Shown here: positions 41,315-50,299 of the stretch, piece by piece
How the letters are laid out: each line of letters opens with the position of its first letter
Numbering within the stretch: position 1 is the first letter of the stretch
DNA from: Candidatus Saccharicenans subterraneus
Lineage (GTDB): Bacteria; Acidobacteriota; Aminicenantia; Aminicenantales; Saccharicenantaceae
Length of the DNA: 53,446 nt
Direction: 5' to 3'
Assembly: GCA_003426165.1 (NCBI GenBank)
Contig: QUAH01000016.1
Span: 1-53,446, forward strand
Made by a program: the position numbers and the translations under genes
The notes under the pieces: model-generated
Told to the model about the DNA's origin: nothing
What the model saw: the letters and a program-made list of their open reading frames with translations, nothing else
Databases searched by the model: none

Positions 41315-41775
41315 GGACACGGCGAGGCATCGGGAAGGTCCTGGAAAACCTACAGCTCGACTCTGAGCAAGCCGGCCCGTTTATTTTTTAATTTCGTCCC
41401 TGAGAACGGTATCTGTTATCAGCCGGCCGTGTGCTAGGCGGGACATTAACAATTCATGAAAAAACGAACGGAAGGGCAGTCATGGTAGACGGGGCCTCCG
41501 CCTTAAAACCACAACAACGGGTGGCCCCGGACGGGTTTGATGTCAGACAGGACCAGGCCCCTGAAACGCCAGTAGGTTCGAGCGAGGGGTGAATTCTTTT
41601 TAAGTTTTCAGGTGTGGCCCTGGCCAGCCGGGAATCAATCCGGCCTGAGCCGGGCCATTAACAACCAAAGCCGACTACGACTCCGCACCCGAAAATATAA
41701 GTTGACTGAGATGGTTAATCTCAGTTAAAAGATATTTCTTGCTTTGCTCATCTAACATGATTCGGGGAGGCCATA
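41315..41775. other. Intergenic region with an operator-like inverted repeat
   Basis: No gene is credible in these 461 bases. Near the end, ACTGAGAT (41705-41712) and ATCTCAGT (41718-41725) form a perfect 8-bp inverted repeat around GGTTA, about 50 bases upstream of the S9 peptidase start. It follows TTGACT (41702-41707), a possible -35, so the repeat could be an operator; the matching -10 is poor. Confidence 0.4.
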
Positions 41776-44691
41776 ATGCTTGGCGCTAATTTCAGGAAAA
41801 AATGGTCAGGCCTGGTGGTAATTGTCCTGGTGCTCTTTGCCCTGGCCCAGGCCCAGACCGGGAAAAAGCCGATAGGTTATGATGTTTACGATTCCTGGAA
41901 GTCCATCCAGGGGACAAAGCTCAGCGGCGACGGCCGCTGGCTGGTCTATTCCCTGGCCCCCGGGGAAGGAGACCCGGAACTGGTGGTCCTCGACCTGCAG
42001 AGCGGAAAAGAAAGCCGATTCCCGCGCGGTCGCGAGGCCGTTATCAGCGCCGACGACAGGTTCGTGGTCTACACCATAGTCCCGCCCAAAGCCGAGGTGG
42101 ATAAGGCCAAGAAGGAAAAGAAAAAGCCCGAAGAGCAACCCAAAAACGGATTGGGCATCATAAACCTTCAGACCGGCCAGCAGGTCAGTATCGACCGGGT
42201 CAAGAATTTCAAGCTGGCCGAAGATTCCGGCAAGTTCGTGGCCTACCTGCTGGAACCACCGCTGCCAAAAGAAGCGGCCAAGGACCAGCCCAAGAAAGAA
42301 GAAGAGAAGAAAGAGCCTGAGAAAAAAGAATCGGAGGCCAAACCGGCTGAAAAGAAAGAACCCGAACAGAAAGCCGGGGAGAAAAAAGAAGAAAAGAAGC
42401 CGGAGAAGAAAAAGGAGCCCGGGACCGAGCTGGTTATCAGGAACCTTGAAACTAATGAGACGATTTCCGTTCAGGAAGTTTCAGAATATACCTGGTCCAG
42501 GAACGGGCGTTATCTGGCTTACGCCGTTTCCTCCAAGAAGCCCGAAGATGACGGTGCCTTTATCCTCGACCCGTCATCCGGAAAGACCGTGGCCCTGCTC
42601 AAAGGGCAGGGACATTATGTCAAGCTGGCCTTCGACGAAAGGGGTCAGCAGCTGGCCTTTCTCAGCGACCGGGACTCCTACCAGGAGAAGGCCTCGCCAT
42701 ACAAGCTCTACCTCTGGCAGGAAAAGATGGCCGCCGCCGTGGAGATGGTTGGGCCGAAAACCACTGCCCTTCCCCCGGGCTACAGCCCCAGCGAAAACCG
42801 CGAGCCTTCCTTTTCCAGGGATGGCAGCCTGCTCTTTTTTGGCTACGCCCCGGTTCCCGAGCCGGCCCCGGAAGACGCACCCGAGCCGGTCAAGGTGGAT
42901 ATCTGGAGCTGGACCGACCCCGAACTCCAGCCGATGCAGAGAGTCAGGGCTGAGGAAGAGAAGAAGAAAAATTTCCTGGCCGTTTGCCATCTAACCACCA
43001 AAGACAAAAAAATCGTCCGGCTGGCTTCGGATGACCTGCCGGAAATCCGGTTGTCCGACGACAGCCAGAAAGCCCTGGGTTCCAACCCCCTTCCCTACCG
43101 CCAGCTGGTTTCCTGGGACAGGAGCTATTCCGATTATTACCTGGTGGACATCAAGACCGGGGCCAGAACCAAAATACTGGAAAAGTTCCCGTCTTCGGTC
43201 AGTTTCTCACCGGTCGGAAATTACCTGGTATATTATGACGACCAGACCGATGCCTGGTTCACCTACCGCCTGGCTGACGGCCGGAGATTCGACCTGACCT
43301 CCGGGCTCGGCGTCAACTTTTTCCGCGAAGAATGGGACACCCCGAGCGAACCGCCGGCCTATGGCCTGGCCGGCTGGACGGAAAATGACGCCTCCGTTCT
43401 GATCTACGACCGCTATGACCTCTGGGAGATCAAGCCCGACGGCAGCTCAGCCCGAGTCCTGACGGGAAAATACGGCCGGGAAAACAAGGTCAACTTTCGC
43501 TACCTCCGGCTGGACCCGGAAGAAAAAGCCATATCCCTGAAAAAGCCGCTTATCCTTTTGGGAACAAATGAAATTACCAAGGCCTCGGGATTTTTCCGGC
43601 TGGAAGTCGGGAAGAGCGATCAACCCGAAAAGCTCGTCTATATAGACAAGTTGCTGGGTGGACTGCAGAAGGCTAAGAAGGCCGAGAAGTACGTCTTCAC
43701 CATCCAGACCTTTGAAGAATTCCCCGACCTGTGGGTCAGCGGGTCTGAATTCAAGGACCTGAAAAAGGTCAGCCAGGCCAACCCCCAGCAGGCCGAATAC
43801 ATCTGGGGCCAGGCCGAGTTGATAACCTACCTGAACGCCGACGGAAAAGAACTCCAGGCAGTGCTGATCAAGCCGGAAAACTTCGACCCGAAGCAGAAAT
43901 ACCCGCTCATGGTTTACATCTACGAGCGCCTGAGCGACCAGCTTCACCGCTACTATGCCCCCGGTCCCGGCACCAACATCAATTTCACCCGCTATGTCTC
44001 CAACGGCTATGTCATCCTGATGCCGGATATAGTTTACGAGGTGGGCTACCCCGGCCTGAGCTCCCTCAAGTGCGTGGTCCCGGCGGTTGAAACCGTGGTC
44101 AGGATGGGATTTATAGACCCCAGGAGAATCGGCATCCAGGGCCATAGCTGGGGCGGCTACCAGATTACCTACCTCATCACCCGGACAAATATCTTCGCCG
44201 CCTGCGAGGCAGGGGCAGCCGTTTCCAACATGGTCAGCGCCTACGGTGGAATCCGCTGGGGAACAGGCATGTCCCGGGCTTTCCAATACGAGAAAACCCA
44301 GAGCCGAATCGGCACCCCGCCCTGGGAAAGGGCCCTGCAGTTCATCGAAAATTCGCCCATTTTCTGGGTGGAAAGGGTTCAGACGCCCTACCTGACCATC
44401 CACAACGACGAAGACGATGCCGTTCCCTGGTACCAGGGGATCGAGTTCTTCTCGGCCATGAGACGCCTGGGCAAGCCGGCCTGGATGTTTGTCTTCAACG
44501 GGGAAAAACACGGCCTGCGCCAGCGCGAGAACCAGAAGTACTGGACCATCCACCTGGACGAATTTTTCGACCACTATCTCAAGGGCGCCCCGCAGCCAGA
44601 GTGGATGAAGAAAGGCGTTACCTACCTGGAACGCGGGAAAAGGGATGTCTCTTTGCTTTTCCAGCCCAAAACTGAAGAAGGTAAAAAATAA
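41776..44691 (+). CDS. Secreted S9-family (prolyl oligopeptidase-like) peptidase
   Basis: A 971-residue serine peptidase with a signal peptide (VVIVLVLFALAQAQ, cut near residue 27). An N-terminal beta-propeller region runs to about 650. The alpha/beta hydrolase domain has the catalytic Ser791 in GHSWGGY, Asp881 in NDEDDAVPW and His912 in GEKHGL, so the triad is complete. A striking insert of about 50 residues (near 172-222) consists mainly of Lys and Glu in KKEEEKKEPEKKESE-like runs and interrupts the propeller. Members cleave peptides in the periplasm or outside. GGGGAGG precedes the ATG. The gene faces the EIIA-mgtA pair across a 136-base gap that shows nothing notable. Confidence 0.94.
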   Translation: MLGANFRKKWSGLVVIVLVLFALAQAQTGKKPIGYDVYDSWKSIQGTKLSGDGRWLVYSLAPGEGDPELVVLDLQSGKESRFPRGREAVISADDRFVVYTIVPPKAEVDKAKKEKKKPEEQPKNGLGIINLQTGQQVSIDRVKNFKLAEDSGKFVAYLLEPPLPKEAAKDQPKKEEEKKEPEKKESEAKPAEKKEPEQKAGEKKEEKKPEKKKEPGTELVIRNLETNETISVQEVSEYTWSRNGRYLAYAVSSKKPEDDGAFILDPSSGKTVALLKGQGHYVKLAFDERGQQLAFLSDRDSYQEKASPYKLYLWQEKMAAAVEMVGPKTTALPPGYSPSENREPSFSRDGSLLFFGYAPVPEPAPEDAPEPVKVDIWSWTDPELQPMQRVRAEEEKKKNFLAVCHLTTKDKKIVRLASDDLPEIRLSDDSQKALGSNPLPYRQLVSWDRSYSDYYLVDIKTGARTKILEKFPSSVSFSPVGNYLVYYDDQTDAWFTYRLADGRRFDLTSGLGVNFFREEWDTPSEPPAYGLAGWTENDASVLIYDRYDLWEIKPDGSSARVLTGKYGRENKVNFRYLRLDPEEKAISLKKPLILLGTNEITKASGFFRLEVGKSDQPEKLVYIDKLLGGLQKAKKAEKYVFTIQTFEEFPDLWVSGSEFKDLKKVSQANPQQAEYIWGQAELITYLNADGKELQAVLIKPENFDPKQKYPLMVYIYERLSDQLHRYYAPGPGTNINFTRYVSNGYVILMPDIVYEVGYPGLSSLKCVVPAVETVVRMGFIDPRRIGIQGHSWGGYQITYLITRTNIFAACEAGAAVSNMVSAYGGIRWGTGMSRAFQYEKTQSRIGTPPWERALQFIENSPIFWVERVQTPYLTIHNDEDDAVPWYQGIEFFSAMRRLGKPAWMFVFNGEKHGLRQRENQKYWTIHLDEFFDHYLKGAPQPEWMKKGVTYLERGKRDVSLLFQPKTEEGKK

Positions 44692-44827
44692 AAACTGATT
44701 TATAGAAAAATTAAGAAGATTATTGAGCCGGGTATCCGGCCTGCGTAGAAATAAGCTCGAAGTCAGGTTCCCGGCCTTCCCTGCAGATGAACATGCAGGA
44801 TAAGTTCTGAAGGGGATGGCCTCCTCT

Positions 44828-45631
44828 TCAAGACCTGTTTGTGGGGCTACCGCCTGATATCTTAAGGGCCAGGCAATCATAAACCACCCGCCCCTTCTGG
44901 TAGACAGCGGTTGACCGCCTCATCACCCGCCAGCCGCCATTCTGGTAGAACCCATCCTTTTCCAGCTTATCCACCAGGTCAGGGGCATTTTCCAGGTATT
45001 CGGCCAGGGCCGGATTCTGGACCAGGACCACGGGCTTCAGGCCAGGCCCGGCGACCACGGTCACCGGCTCGACCATCAGGCTGCTGAGCTCCGGCAGGGG
45101 CTGGGCCGTGGCCAGGGGCTTGGTCTGCAGGGTAATCATCCTGGCCCTGGCATCGGGGCTGAGACTTTTTCGGCTGTTTTCAATCATATCCAGAAGGTAG
45201 AGGCGGACATCGTCCAGGTTCCTGGCTTCATTGATCCGGCCGATTTCCGGATAAGTGCTCAGCGCCTTGGCCAGGCTTGAAATCTCCTTGAGGTAGCGAC
45301 TGCGCTGGTTGTCGGGGACGACATGCATCACTATTATGGAAACCGGCTGGCTGTCTGGTGCCTGGTAATCGATTCCGCCCGGACTCCAGCCGATGACGCA
45401 ATTTAAGTCCTCCTCATAGGAGACCCGGGCATGTGGACAGGCCCAGCCCTTTCCCAGGCCTGTATTGGCCGTCTCTTCCCGTTTCAGGACCAGCCCGACC
45501 ACATCGGTCCCGGCCGGAGTTTCCGGGAAGGCTTCGATGATGTGAGCCAGAAACTGCAGGGCATGATTCTTATCATTTTCTGGGAGTTCAAATAACCGAC
45601 CTTCCTGAAGGGCCTCCAAAAGAGTCTCCAT
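44828..45631 (-). CDS. PTS EIIA (fructose/nitrogen type)-domain protein coupled to mgtA
   Basis: A 267-residue cytoplasmic protein. The first 150 residues are a PTS EIIA type-2 domain with the motif REETANTGLGKGWACPHARV, in which His67 is the expected phosphorylation site. A C-terminal part (about 180-260) includes KPVVLVQNPALAEYLEN and is not recognised. No EI, HPr or sugar EIIBC is in the window, which suggests a regulatory EIIA like PtsN (EIIA-Ntr). PtsN is known to control potassium transport in E. coli. Here the start overlaps the stop of a magnesium transporter gene (TGATG), with GGAGG six bases upstream, so the two are made together. A TTG one codon earlier is unlikely. Confidence 0.87.
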   Translation of the reverse strand: METLLEALQEGRLFELPENDKNHALQFLAHIIEAFPETPAGTDVVGLVLKREETANTGLGKGWACPHARVSYEEDLNCVIGWSPGGIDYQAPDSQPVSIIVMHVVPDNQRSRYLKEISSLAKALSTYPEIGRINEARNLDDVRLYLLDMIENSRKSLSPDARARMITLQTKPLATAQPLPELSSLMVEPVTVVAGPGLKPVVLVQNPALAEYLENAPDLVDKLEKDGFYQNGGWRVMRRSTAVYQKGRVVYDCLALKISGGSPTNRS

Positions 45632-48306
45632 CAATCACCTCCGAACTTATTGAAAAACCAGCGCTTGACCTTATGGGCCAGCGCCGAATACATCAGCAGG
45701 AAAGCTCCAATCCATAACCAGTAAATTGCCGGCAGCGGGACCAGGCCCAGAAGCGAAGCCAGGGGCGAATAAGGCAGCCAGGCTCCAATCAGCATGATGA
45801 TTAGGGTGGTCATCATCAGATGAACCGAGGCCCGGCTCTGGATAAAAGGAATTCTTTTGGTCCTGATGATGTGGACGATGAGGGTCTGGGTCAGGAGTGA
45901 TTCCACAAACCAGCCGGTCTGGAAAAGCCTCATCAGCAGGTCTTTCTGGCCGGAGCTAACCGCCGGGTCCAGGTAGGCCCGGCAATTGAAAAAGAACCAC
46001 ATCAGGCCAAAGGTGGCATAATCAAAGAGAGAGCTGACCGGCCCCAGGAAAATCATGAACTTTTTTATCCCGGAAATGTCCCAGCGACGCGGCCTGGAAA
46101 TCTGGTCTTCATCGACCCGGTCGGTTGGAATTCCGGTCTGGGAAAAATCATACAGCAGGTTGTTGGTCAGGATCTGGATGGGTTTCATCGGCAGAAAGGG
46201 TAACAGGTAGCTGGCTCCAAGGACGCTGAACATGTTCCCGAAATTGGAACTGGCCGCCATCCGGATGTACTTGACTATGTTGGCAAATATCCGGCGGCCT
46301 TCAATGACGCCTTCCTCCAGGATCAGCAGGCTCTTGACCAGGAGGATGATATCGGCCGATTCCTTGGCCACGTCAACTGCCGAATCCACCGAGATGCCGA
46401 CGTCGGCCGCCCGAAGCGCCGGGGCATCGTTTATGCCATCACCGAGGAAGCCGACCACGTGACCATTTTTCCTCAGGGTCTCCACTATTTCTTCTTTCTG
46501 GGCCGGGGTGAGCTTGACCAGGACATTGTTTTCTTCTATGGCCCTGGAAAATTCTTCCGGTTTCAGGTTGACCAGGTCAGGCCCGGACATTATCCCCTTA
46601 ATTTCCACTCCAACTTCCCGGCAGATTTTCTCGGTTACCAGGGCGTTATCGCCCGTCAGAACCTTGACCTTAACTCCGGCCCCCTTTAGCAACCTCAGGG
46701 CCTCTGAAGCCATGGACTTGGGCGGGTCGAAGAAAGCTATGTAGCCGAGCAGTATCAGCTGGCTTTCGTCCTCCACCGTGAACACGGTCTTGCTCTTCGG
46801 GAATTCCCGGTAGGCTATGCCCAGAACCCGGAAGCCGTCCTGGTTCAGCCGGTCCACTTCTTCGAACAGGTCGGCCCGCATCATATCGATCAAAGGGTAG
46901 ATCTCGTCTCCGATCTGATAGTGGGAGCAACAGGAATATATTTCTTCCACGGCCCCCTTGCAGATTAGGACGTGATCCTGCTCGTAATCGACCACCACCG
47001 ACATCCGGCGGCGCTGGAAATCAAAGGGCAGCTCGTCCACCAGCCGGCAATCCCTCTCCACTTCCAGCTCTTCATGTTCCAGAATGGCCCGGTCAATCAA
47101 GTTTCTCAGGCCGGTCTGAAAATAGCTGTTCAGGTAAGCATAGGTCAGCACGTCCTCGCTGGGATTTCCCAGGATGTCCACGTGCTTTTCCAGTACCACC
47201 CGGTCTTGAGTTAAAGTCCCGGTCTTATCGGTGCACAGGACGTCCATGGCCCCGAGGTTCTGGATGGCCGGCAGTCGCTTGACGATGACCTTTTTCCTGG
47301 CCATGGACAGGGCCCCCTTGGCCAGGTTGGCGGTTATGATCATCGGCAGCATTTCAGGGGTCAGGCCGACGGCTATGGAGATACCGAACAGGAGCGCTTC
47401 CAGCCAGTTGCCCTTGGTGAGCCCGACTATAAAAAAGACTGCCAAAACCATGACCAGCATGAAGCGGATCATCAGGAAGGTGAAATCCTTTACTCCCCGG
47501 TCAAAGCTGGTTGGTGGTGGTTCCTCGGTCAGCTTTTCGGAAATGGTGCCGTAGATTGTTCTCTTACCCGTGTTTATGACCAGTCCCCGGGCCGTGCCGC
47601 TGACTACAAAGGTGCCCAGGAAACAGGCATTGTTAAGCTCCAGGGCGGTCTTGGGCGGGGCAGCCGGGGCGGCCGCGGTTTTTTCCACCGGCATGGATTC
47701 GCCGGTCAGGGCTGACTCGCTGACAAAGAAATCCTTGGCCTGAATCAACCTTAGGTCGGCCGGAATGATCGATCCGGCATTCAGGATCACTATATCTCCA
47801 GGCACCACCTCGGAAATTTTTACTTCGGTTTCCTGGCCGTTTCTGAGAACCAGGGTTCTGGATTTAACCCGCTTGCCCAGGGATTCTACGGCCTGGAAGG
47901 ACCGGCGGTCAAGCACGTATGACAGCCCGACACTGAGCAGGACCATCAGGCTTACCAGGAAAGTAGATTTTAACTCGCCCAGGAAAGCCGAAATGATGGC
48001 AATGGCCAACAACTGGAGGACCAGGGGGCTTTTCATCCGGCGGAGCATATCTTCCAGGAAATTAAGCTGCCTTCTGGTGGACAGCTCGTTCGCTCCGTAC
48101 TCATCCAGCCGGTCTTCAGCTTCTCTGGCCGACAGGCCCCTGGGCGAGCTCTGTAACCGCAATAAAGCCCGCTCCAGGGGCTGGCTGCAGAACTCTATCA
48201 GCTGGCTTTCAAACTGGCTGACGTCCCTGACGATGGTCGATTTTTTCTCTTCTTCGATCCGGCTGTTAAAAAGTCGCGCCCATATTCCTTTTCTTCCGGT
48301 CGGCAT
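45631..48306 (-). CDS. mgtA: Magnesium-translocating P-type ATPase (MgtA/MgtB type)
   Basis: An 891-residue type IIIB P-type ATPase importing Mg2+ across the inner membrane. The phosphorylated Asp360 is in CTDKTGTLTQD, the actuator-domain motif is ALTGESMPVEK, and the hinge motif GDGINDAPALRAADVGISV is intact. About ten membrane segments are visible, including the pair before and after GLTPEMLPMI. The long cytoplasmic N-terminus is typical. The ATG at 48304-48306 is preferred over a preceding TTG. The gene is preceded by a leader of about 326 bases with strong alternative hairpins and a possible small ORF, suggesting control by Mg2+ or metabolite sensing. It is the first gene of a two-gene operon. 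Confidence 0.95.
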   Translation of the reverse strand: MPTGRKGIWARLFNSRIEEEKKSTIVRDVSQFESQLIEFCSQPLERALLRLQSSPRGLSAREAEDRLDEYGANELSTRRQLNFLEDMLRRMKSPLVLQLLAIAIISAFLGELKSTFLVSLMVLLSVGLSYVLDRRSFQAVESLGKRVKSRTLVLRNGQETEVKISEVVPGDIVILNAGSIIPADLRLIQAKDFFVSESALTGESMPVEKTAAAPAAPPKTALELNNACFLGTFVVSGTARGLVINTGKRTIYGTISEKLTEEPPPTSFDRGVKDFTFLMIRFMLVMVLAVFFIVGLTKGNWLEALLFGISIAVGLTPEMLPMIITANLAKGALSMARKKVIVKRLPAIQNLGAMDVLCTDKTGTLTQDRVVLEKHVDILGNPSEDVLTYAYLNSYFQTGLRNLIDRAILEHEELEVERDCRLVDELPFDFQRRRMSVVVDYEQDHVLICKGAVEEIYSCCSHYQIGDEIYPLIDMMRADLFEEVDRLNQDGFRVLGIAYREFPKSKTVFTVEDESQLILLGYIAFFDPPKSMASEALRLLKGAGVKVKVLTGDNALVTEKICREVGVEIKGIMSGPDLVNLKPEEFSRAIEENNVLVKLTPAQKEEIVETLRKNGHVVGFLGDGINDAPALRAADVGISVDSAVDVAKESADIILLVKSLLILEEGVIEGRRIFANIVKYIRMAASSNFGNMFSVLGASYLLPFLPMKPIQILTNNLLYDFSQTGIPTDRVDEDQISRPRRWDISGIKKFMIFLGPVSSLFDYATFGLMWFFFNCRAYLDPAVSSGQKDLLMRLFQTGWFVESLLTQTLIVHIIRTKRIPFIQSRASVHLMMTTLIIMLIGAWLPYSPLASLLGLVPLPAIYWLWIGAFLLMYSALAHKVKRWFFNKFGGD

Positions 48307-48433
48307 CAAGATTCCCCCCGCCTCAAATCTTTTTCCGAACTGAAGCCGAAAATGCTCCCCCTTTTAAGCCAGAAAGAAAAAGCGGTTAGTTCGAACTTTC
48401 CTGAAGAATTTTGAGTCTTTTCCAGGTCCACCG

Positions 48434-48520
48434 TTCGCCTCCGCTTTCCTTACCCGTTCGCAAGGCCGGGAGGCGAACTGCCAGTTCAGATGGCCAATAC
48501 CGGAAGGCAGTTTCCCTCCC
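48434..48520 (-). promoter_or_regulatory. Mutually exclusive hairpins in the mgtA leader
   Basis: Three segments can pair in two ways. In transcript order, segment C (48520-48506) pairs with segment B (48482-48468) in 13 of 15 positions. B can alternatively pair with segment A (48442-48433) over ten perfect base pairs. Both stems use the GGAGGCGAA core of B, so they exclude each other. A further hairpin, GCGAGG (48554-48559) with CCTCGC (48578-48583), lies upstream. The layout is that of an attenuator or riboswitch expression platform. It does not match the M-box Mg2+ riboswitch. No strong terminator follows segment A, so control may be by translation or Rho. Confidence 0.5.
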
Positions 48521-48587
48521 GACCGCTAATCATAAGCAGCCAGGAAAATACAGGCGAGGTACTATTGCTACCATCCGCCTCGCTCAT
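48486..48587 (-). CDS. Possible 33-residue leader peptide of mgtA
   Basis: An ATG at 48585-48587 opens a 33-codon frame ending in TGA at 48486-48488. AGGAGG (48599-48604) lies 11 bases upstream, somewhat far but usable. The frame covers segment C of the alternative stem and stops in the loop before segment B, so a translating ribosome would block the C:B stem and free B for pairing with A. The peptide (MSEADGSNSTSPVF start) contains only two prolines, unlike the proline-rich MgtL peptide of Salmonella. It may simply be a chance frame. Confidence 0.3.
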   Translation of the reverse strand: MSEADGSNSTSPVFSWLLMISGREGNCLPVLAI

Positions 48588-48638
48588 CGGTCAGCTTGCC
48601 TCCTAAGCTTTCAATAGCTTTTTCTATAACTTCAGCTA

Positions 48639-48667
48639 AATTTACAAGCCTGCGGGAAAAAAGTCAA
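48639..48667 (-). promoter_or_regulatory. Promoter of mgtA
   Basis: On the minus strand TTGACT (48662-48667), 17 bases, TAAATT (48639-48644). Transcription would begin near 48632, giving the leader of about 326 bases. Confidence 0.6.
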
Positions 48668-48718
48668 CCTCGATAGGCTGAATTTTTTTACTTAGCCAGG
48701 CCGGATTTACCAGGCGGA

Positions 48719-48765
48719 GCAGAGGTGCTAGAAGATATTATCTGGACGTAGCACTCTGCTTTTTA
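48719..48765 (+). terminator. Intrinsic terminator between mgtA and ackA
   Basis: GCAGAGGTGCTA (48719-48730) pairs with TAGCACTCTGC (48749-48759) with one bulged base, followed on the plus strand by TTTTT. No plus-strand gene lies upstream before mgtA's own start, so it may end an unannotated small RNA, or attenuate a longer ackA leader transcript. The minus strand lacks a T run. Confidence 0.5.
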
Positions 48766-48933
48766 AATTACTGATAATAAAGGGCTTTCCCTTGTGTTCG
48801 GCCCGATAAAGCCAAACCCGGAGATAATCAACCGGCAGGTACGGGTGCAAAACATTATGCAACAAAGCCTGAGTGTTCGGGGGCAAGAGACTTTGAGCTG
48901 TCAACGATGTGATGACAAAGGACGATGTCAAGA

Positions 48934-48986
48934 AATGATCGGGTTCCCCGAAATCATTGAAATTAAGGCGGTTATTCTGGTATATT
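48934..48986 (+). promoter_or_regulatory. Promoter of ackA with an overlapping dyad
   Basis: TTGAAA (48957-48962), 18 bases, TATATT (48981-48986). Transcription would begin near 48993, about 30 bases before the start codon. An imperfect dyad, AATGATCGGG and CCCGAAATCATT (48934-48958), ends at the -35 and could be an operator. Confidence 0.55.
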
Positions 48987-49023
48987 TACTTTTCCTAATA
49001 TTTAAAAAGGAGTGGAATTAAAC

Positions 49024-50271
49024 ATGAACGTATTTGTCTTAAATTGCGGCAGCTCATCAGTCAAGTTCCAGATCATCAACACCGACTTGGACATGTTTGA
49101 AACCGACAGCGACCGCCGGGTGGCCAAGGGACTTATCGAGAGGGTTGGCAGGGACGACGCCATTATCAACTTTGAAGCGGACGGGCAGGAACCGGTTAAG
49201 ACCATCGAGCCCATCCATGACCACCGGGAAGCCATCCTCAGGATCAAGAAGTGGATGGAAGACCCCAAGACCAAGATAAACGGCATCCACAGCTGGGACG
49301 ACATCCACGCCATCGGCCACCGCGTTGTCCACGGCGGGGAGAAGTTCACCAAGTCAGTCAAGATTGACCAGGAAGTCATGGCCCAGATCGAAGAGTGCGC
49401 CGACCTGGCCCCGCTGCACAACCCGGCCAACCTCAAGGGCATCCACGCCTGCTACGAGATTTTCGGGGACAGGATTCCGCAGGTGGCGGTGTTCGACACG
49501 GCCTTCCATTCGACCATGCCGGAAGAAGCCTATCTCTATGCCATCCCGATGGAGTACTACGAGAAATACCGGATCCGTCGCTATGGCTTTCACGGCACCT
49601 CCCACCGCTACGTTGCCTACCGCTACCGCAAGCTGGTCGGAAAGCCGCGGGAAGAAGTCAACGTCATCACCCTGCACCTCGGTAACGGCTGTTCCGCCGC
49701 GGCCATCAAGAAGGGCCAGTCCATCAACACCACCATGGGCATGACCCCACTCGAAGGTCTGGTCATGGGCACCAGGTCCGGGGACATCGACGCGGCCATC
49801 GTGGAGTACATGTTCAACAAGGGCATCGGCAGCGTCACAGATATCTTCAACATCCTCAACAAGAAGAGCGGCATGCTGGGTGTTTCCGGCTTCAGCAACG
49901 ACATGAGGGACATCGAAAAGGCCGCGGCCGAAGGCAACCACCGGGCCCAGTTAGCCCTCAAGATTTTCGCCCTCAGGGTCAAGAAATACATCGGGGCCTA
50001 CATGGCCGAGATGAACGGCACCGACGCCATCATCTTCACCGCCGGTATCGGCGAAAACAGCGTCCTCATCAGGAAAATGATCTGCGAGGGCCTGGAGAAC
50101 CTGGGAATCGAGCTGGATGATGAGCTCAACAAGCAGGCTGTTCGCGGAAAATGCATGAAGATTTCCAGGGAAAGCAGCCGGGTGGCCGTCTATGTCATCC
50201 CGACCAACGAGGAGTTGCTCCTGGCCAGGGACACGGTCCGGGTGGTCAAGGACGCGCCCCGGATTTGGTAA
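49024..50271 (+). CDS. ackA: Acetate kinase
   Basis: A 415-residue cytoplasmic enzyme converting acetyl phosphate and ADP to acetate and ATP. The N-terminal phosphate loop VFVLNCGSSSVKFQ, the HRVVHGG motif, FDTAFH, the RRYGFHGTSHRYV segment with its catalytic His, the adenosine motif LHLGNGCS and the closing FTAGIGENS are all present. It begins at the ATG at 49024 with AAAAGGAG about 11 bases upstream; a GTG four codons earlier is inside the Shine-Dalgarno region. It is 28 bases before pta, and the pair is the standard acetate fermentation operon. Its own promoter and dyad lie upstream. Confidence 0.97.
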   Translation: MNVFVLNCGSSSVKFQIINTDLDMFETDSDRRVAKGLIERVGRDDAIINFEADGQEPVKTIEPIHDHREAILRIKKWMEDPKTKINGIHSWDDIHAIGHRVVHGGEKFTKSVKIDQEVMAQIEECADLAPLHNPANLKGIHACYEIFGDRIPQVAVFDTAFHSTMPEEAYLYAIPMEYYEKYRIRRYGFHGTSHRYVAYRYRKLVGKPREEVNVITLHLGNGCSAAAIKKGQSINTTMGMTPLEGLVMGTRSGDIDAAIVEYMFNKGIGSVTDIFNILNKKSGMLGVSGFSNDMRDIEKAAAEGNHRAQLALKIFALRVKKYIGAYMAEMNGTDAIIFTAGIGENSVLIRKMICEGLENLGIELDDELNKQAVRGKCMKISRESSRVAVYVIPTNEELLLARDTVRVVKDAPRIW

Positions 50272-50299
50272 GAATAAACAAGACTTCAAGGAGGATAGA

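Noticed and set aside
43447..44880. Long minus-strand open frame (477 codons) opposite the S9 peptidase gene
   Set aside because: It is antisense to a gene with a full catalytic triad, has no ribosome-binding site and reads as low-complexity shadow sequence, as is common in GC-rich DNA.
48310..48660. M-box magnesium riboswitch in the mgtA leader
   Set aside because: The conserved M-box core segments were not found; only the position and alternative pairing resemble a riboswitch.
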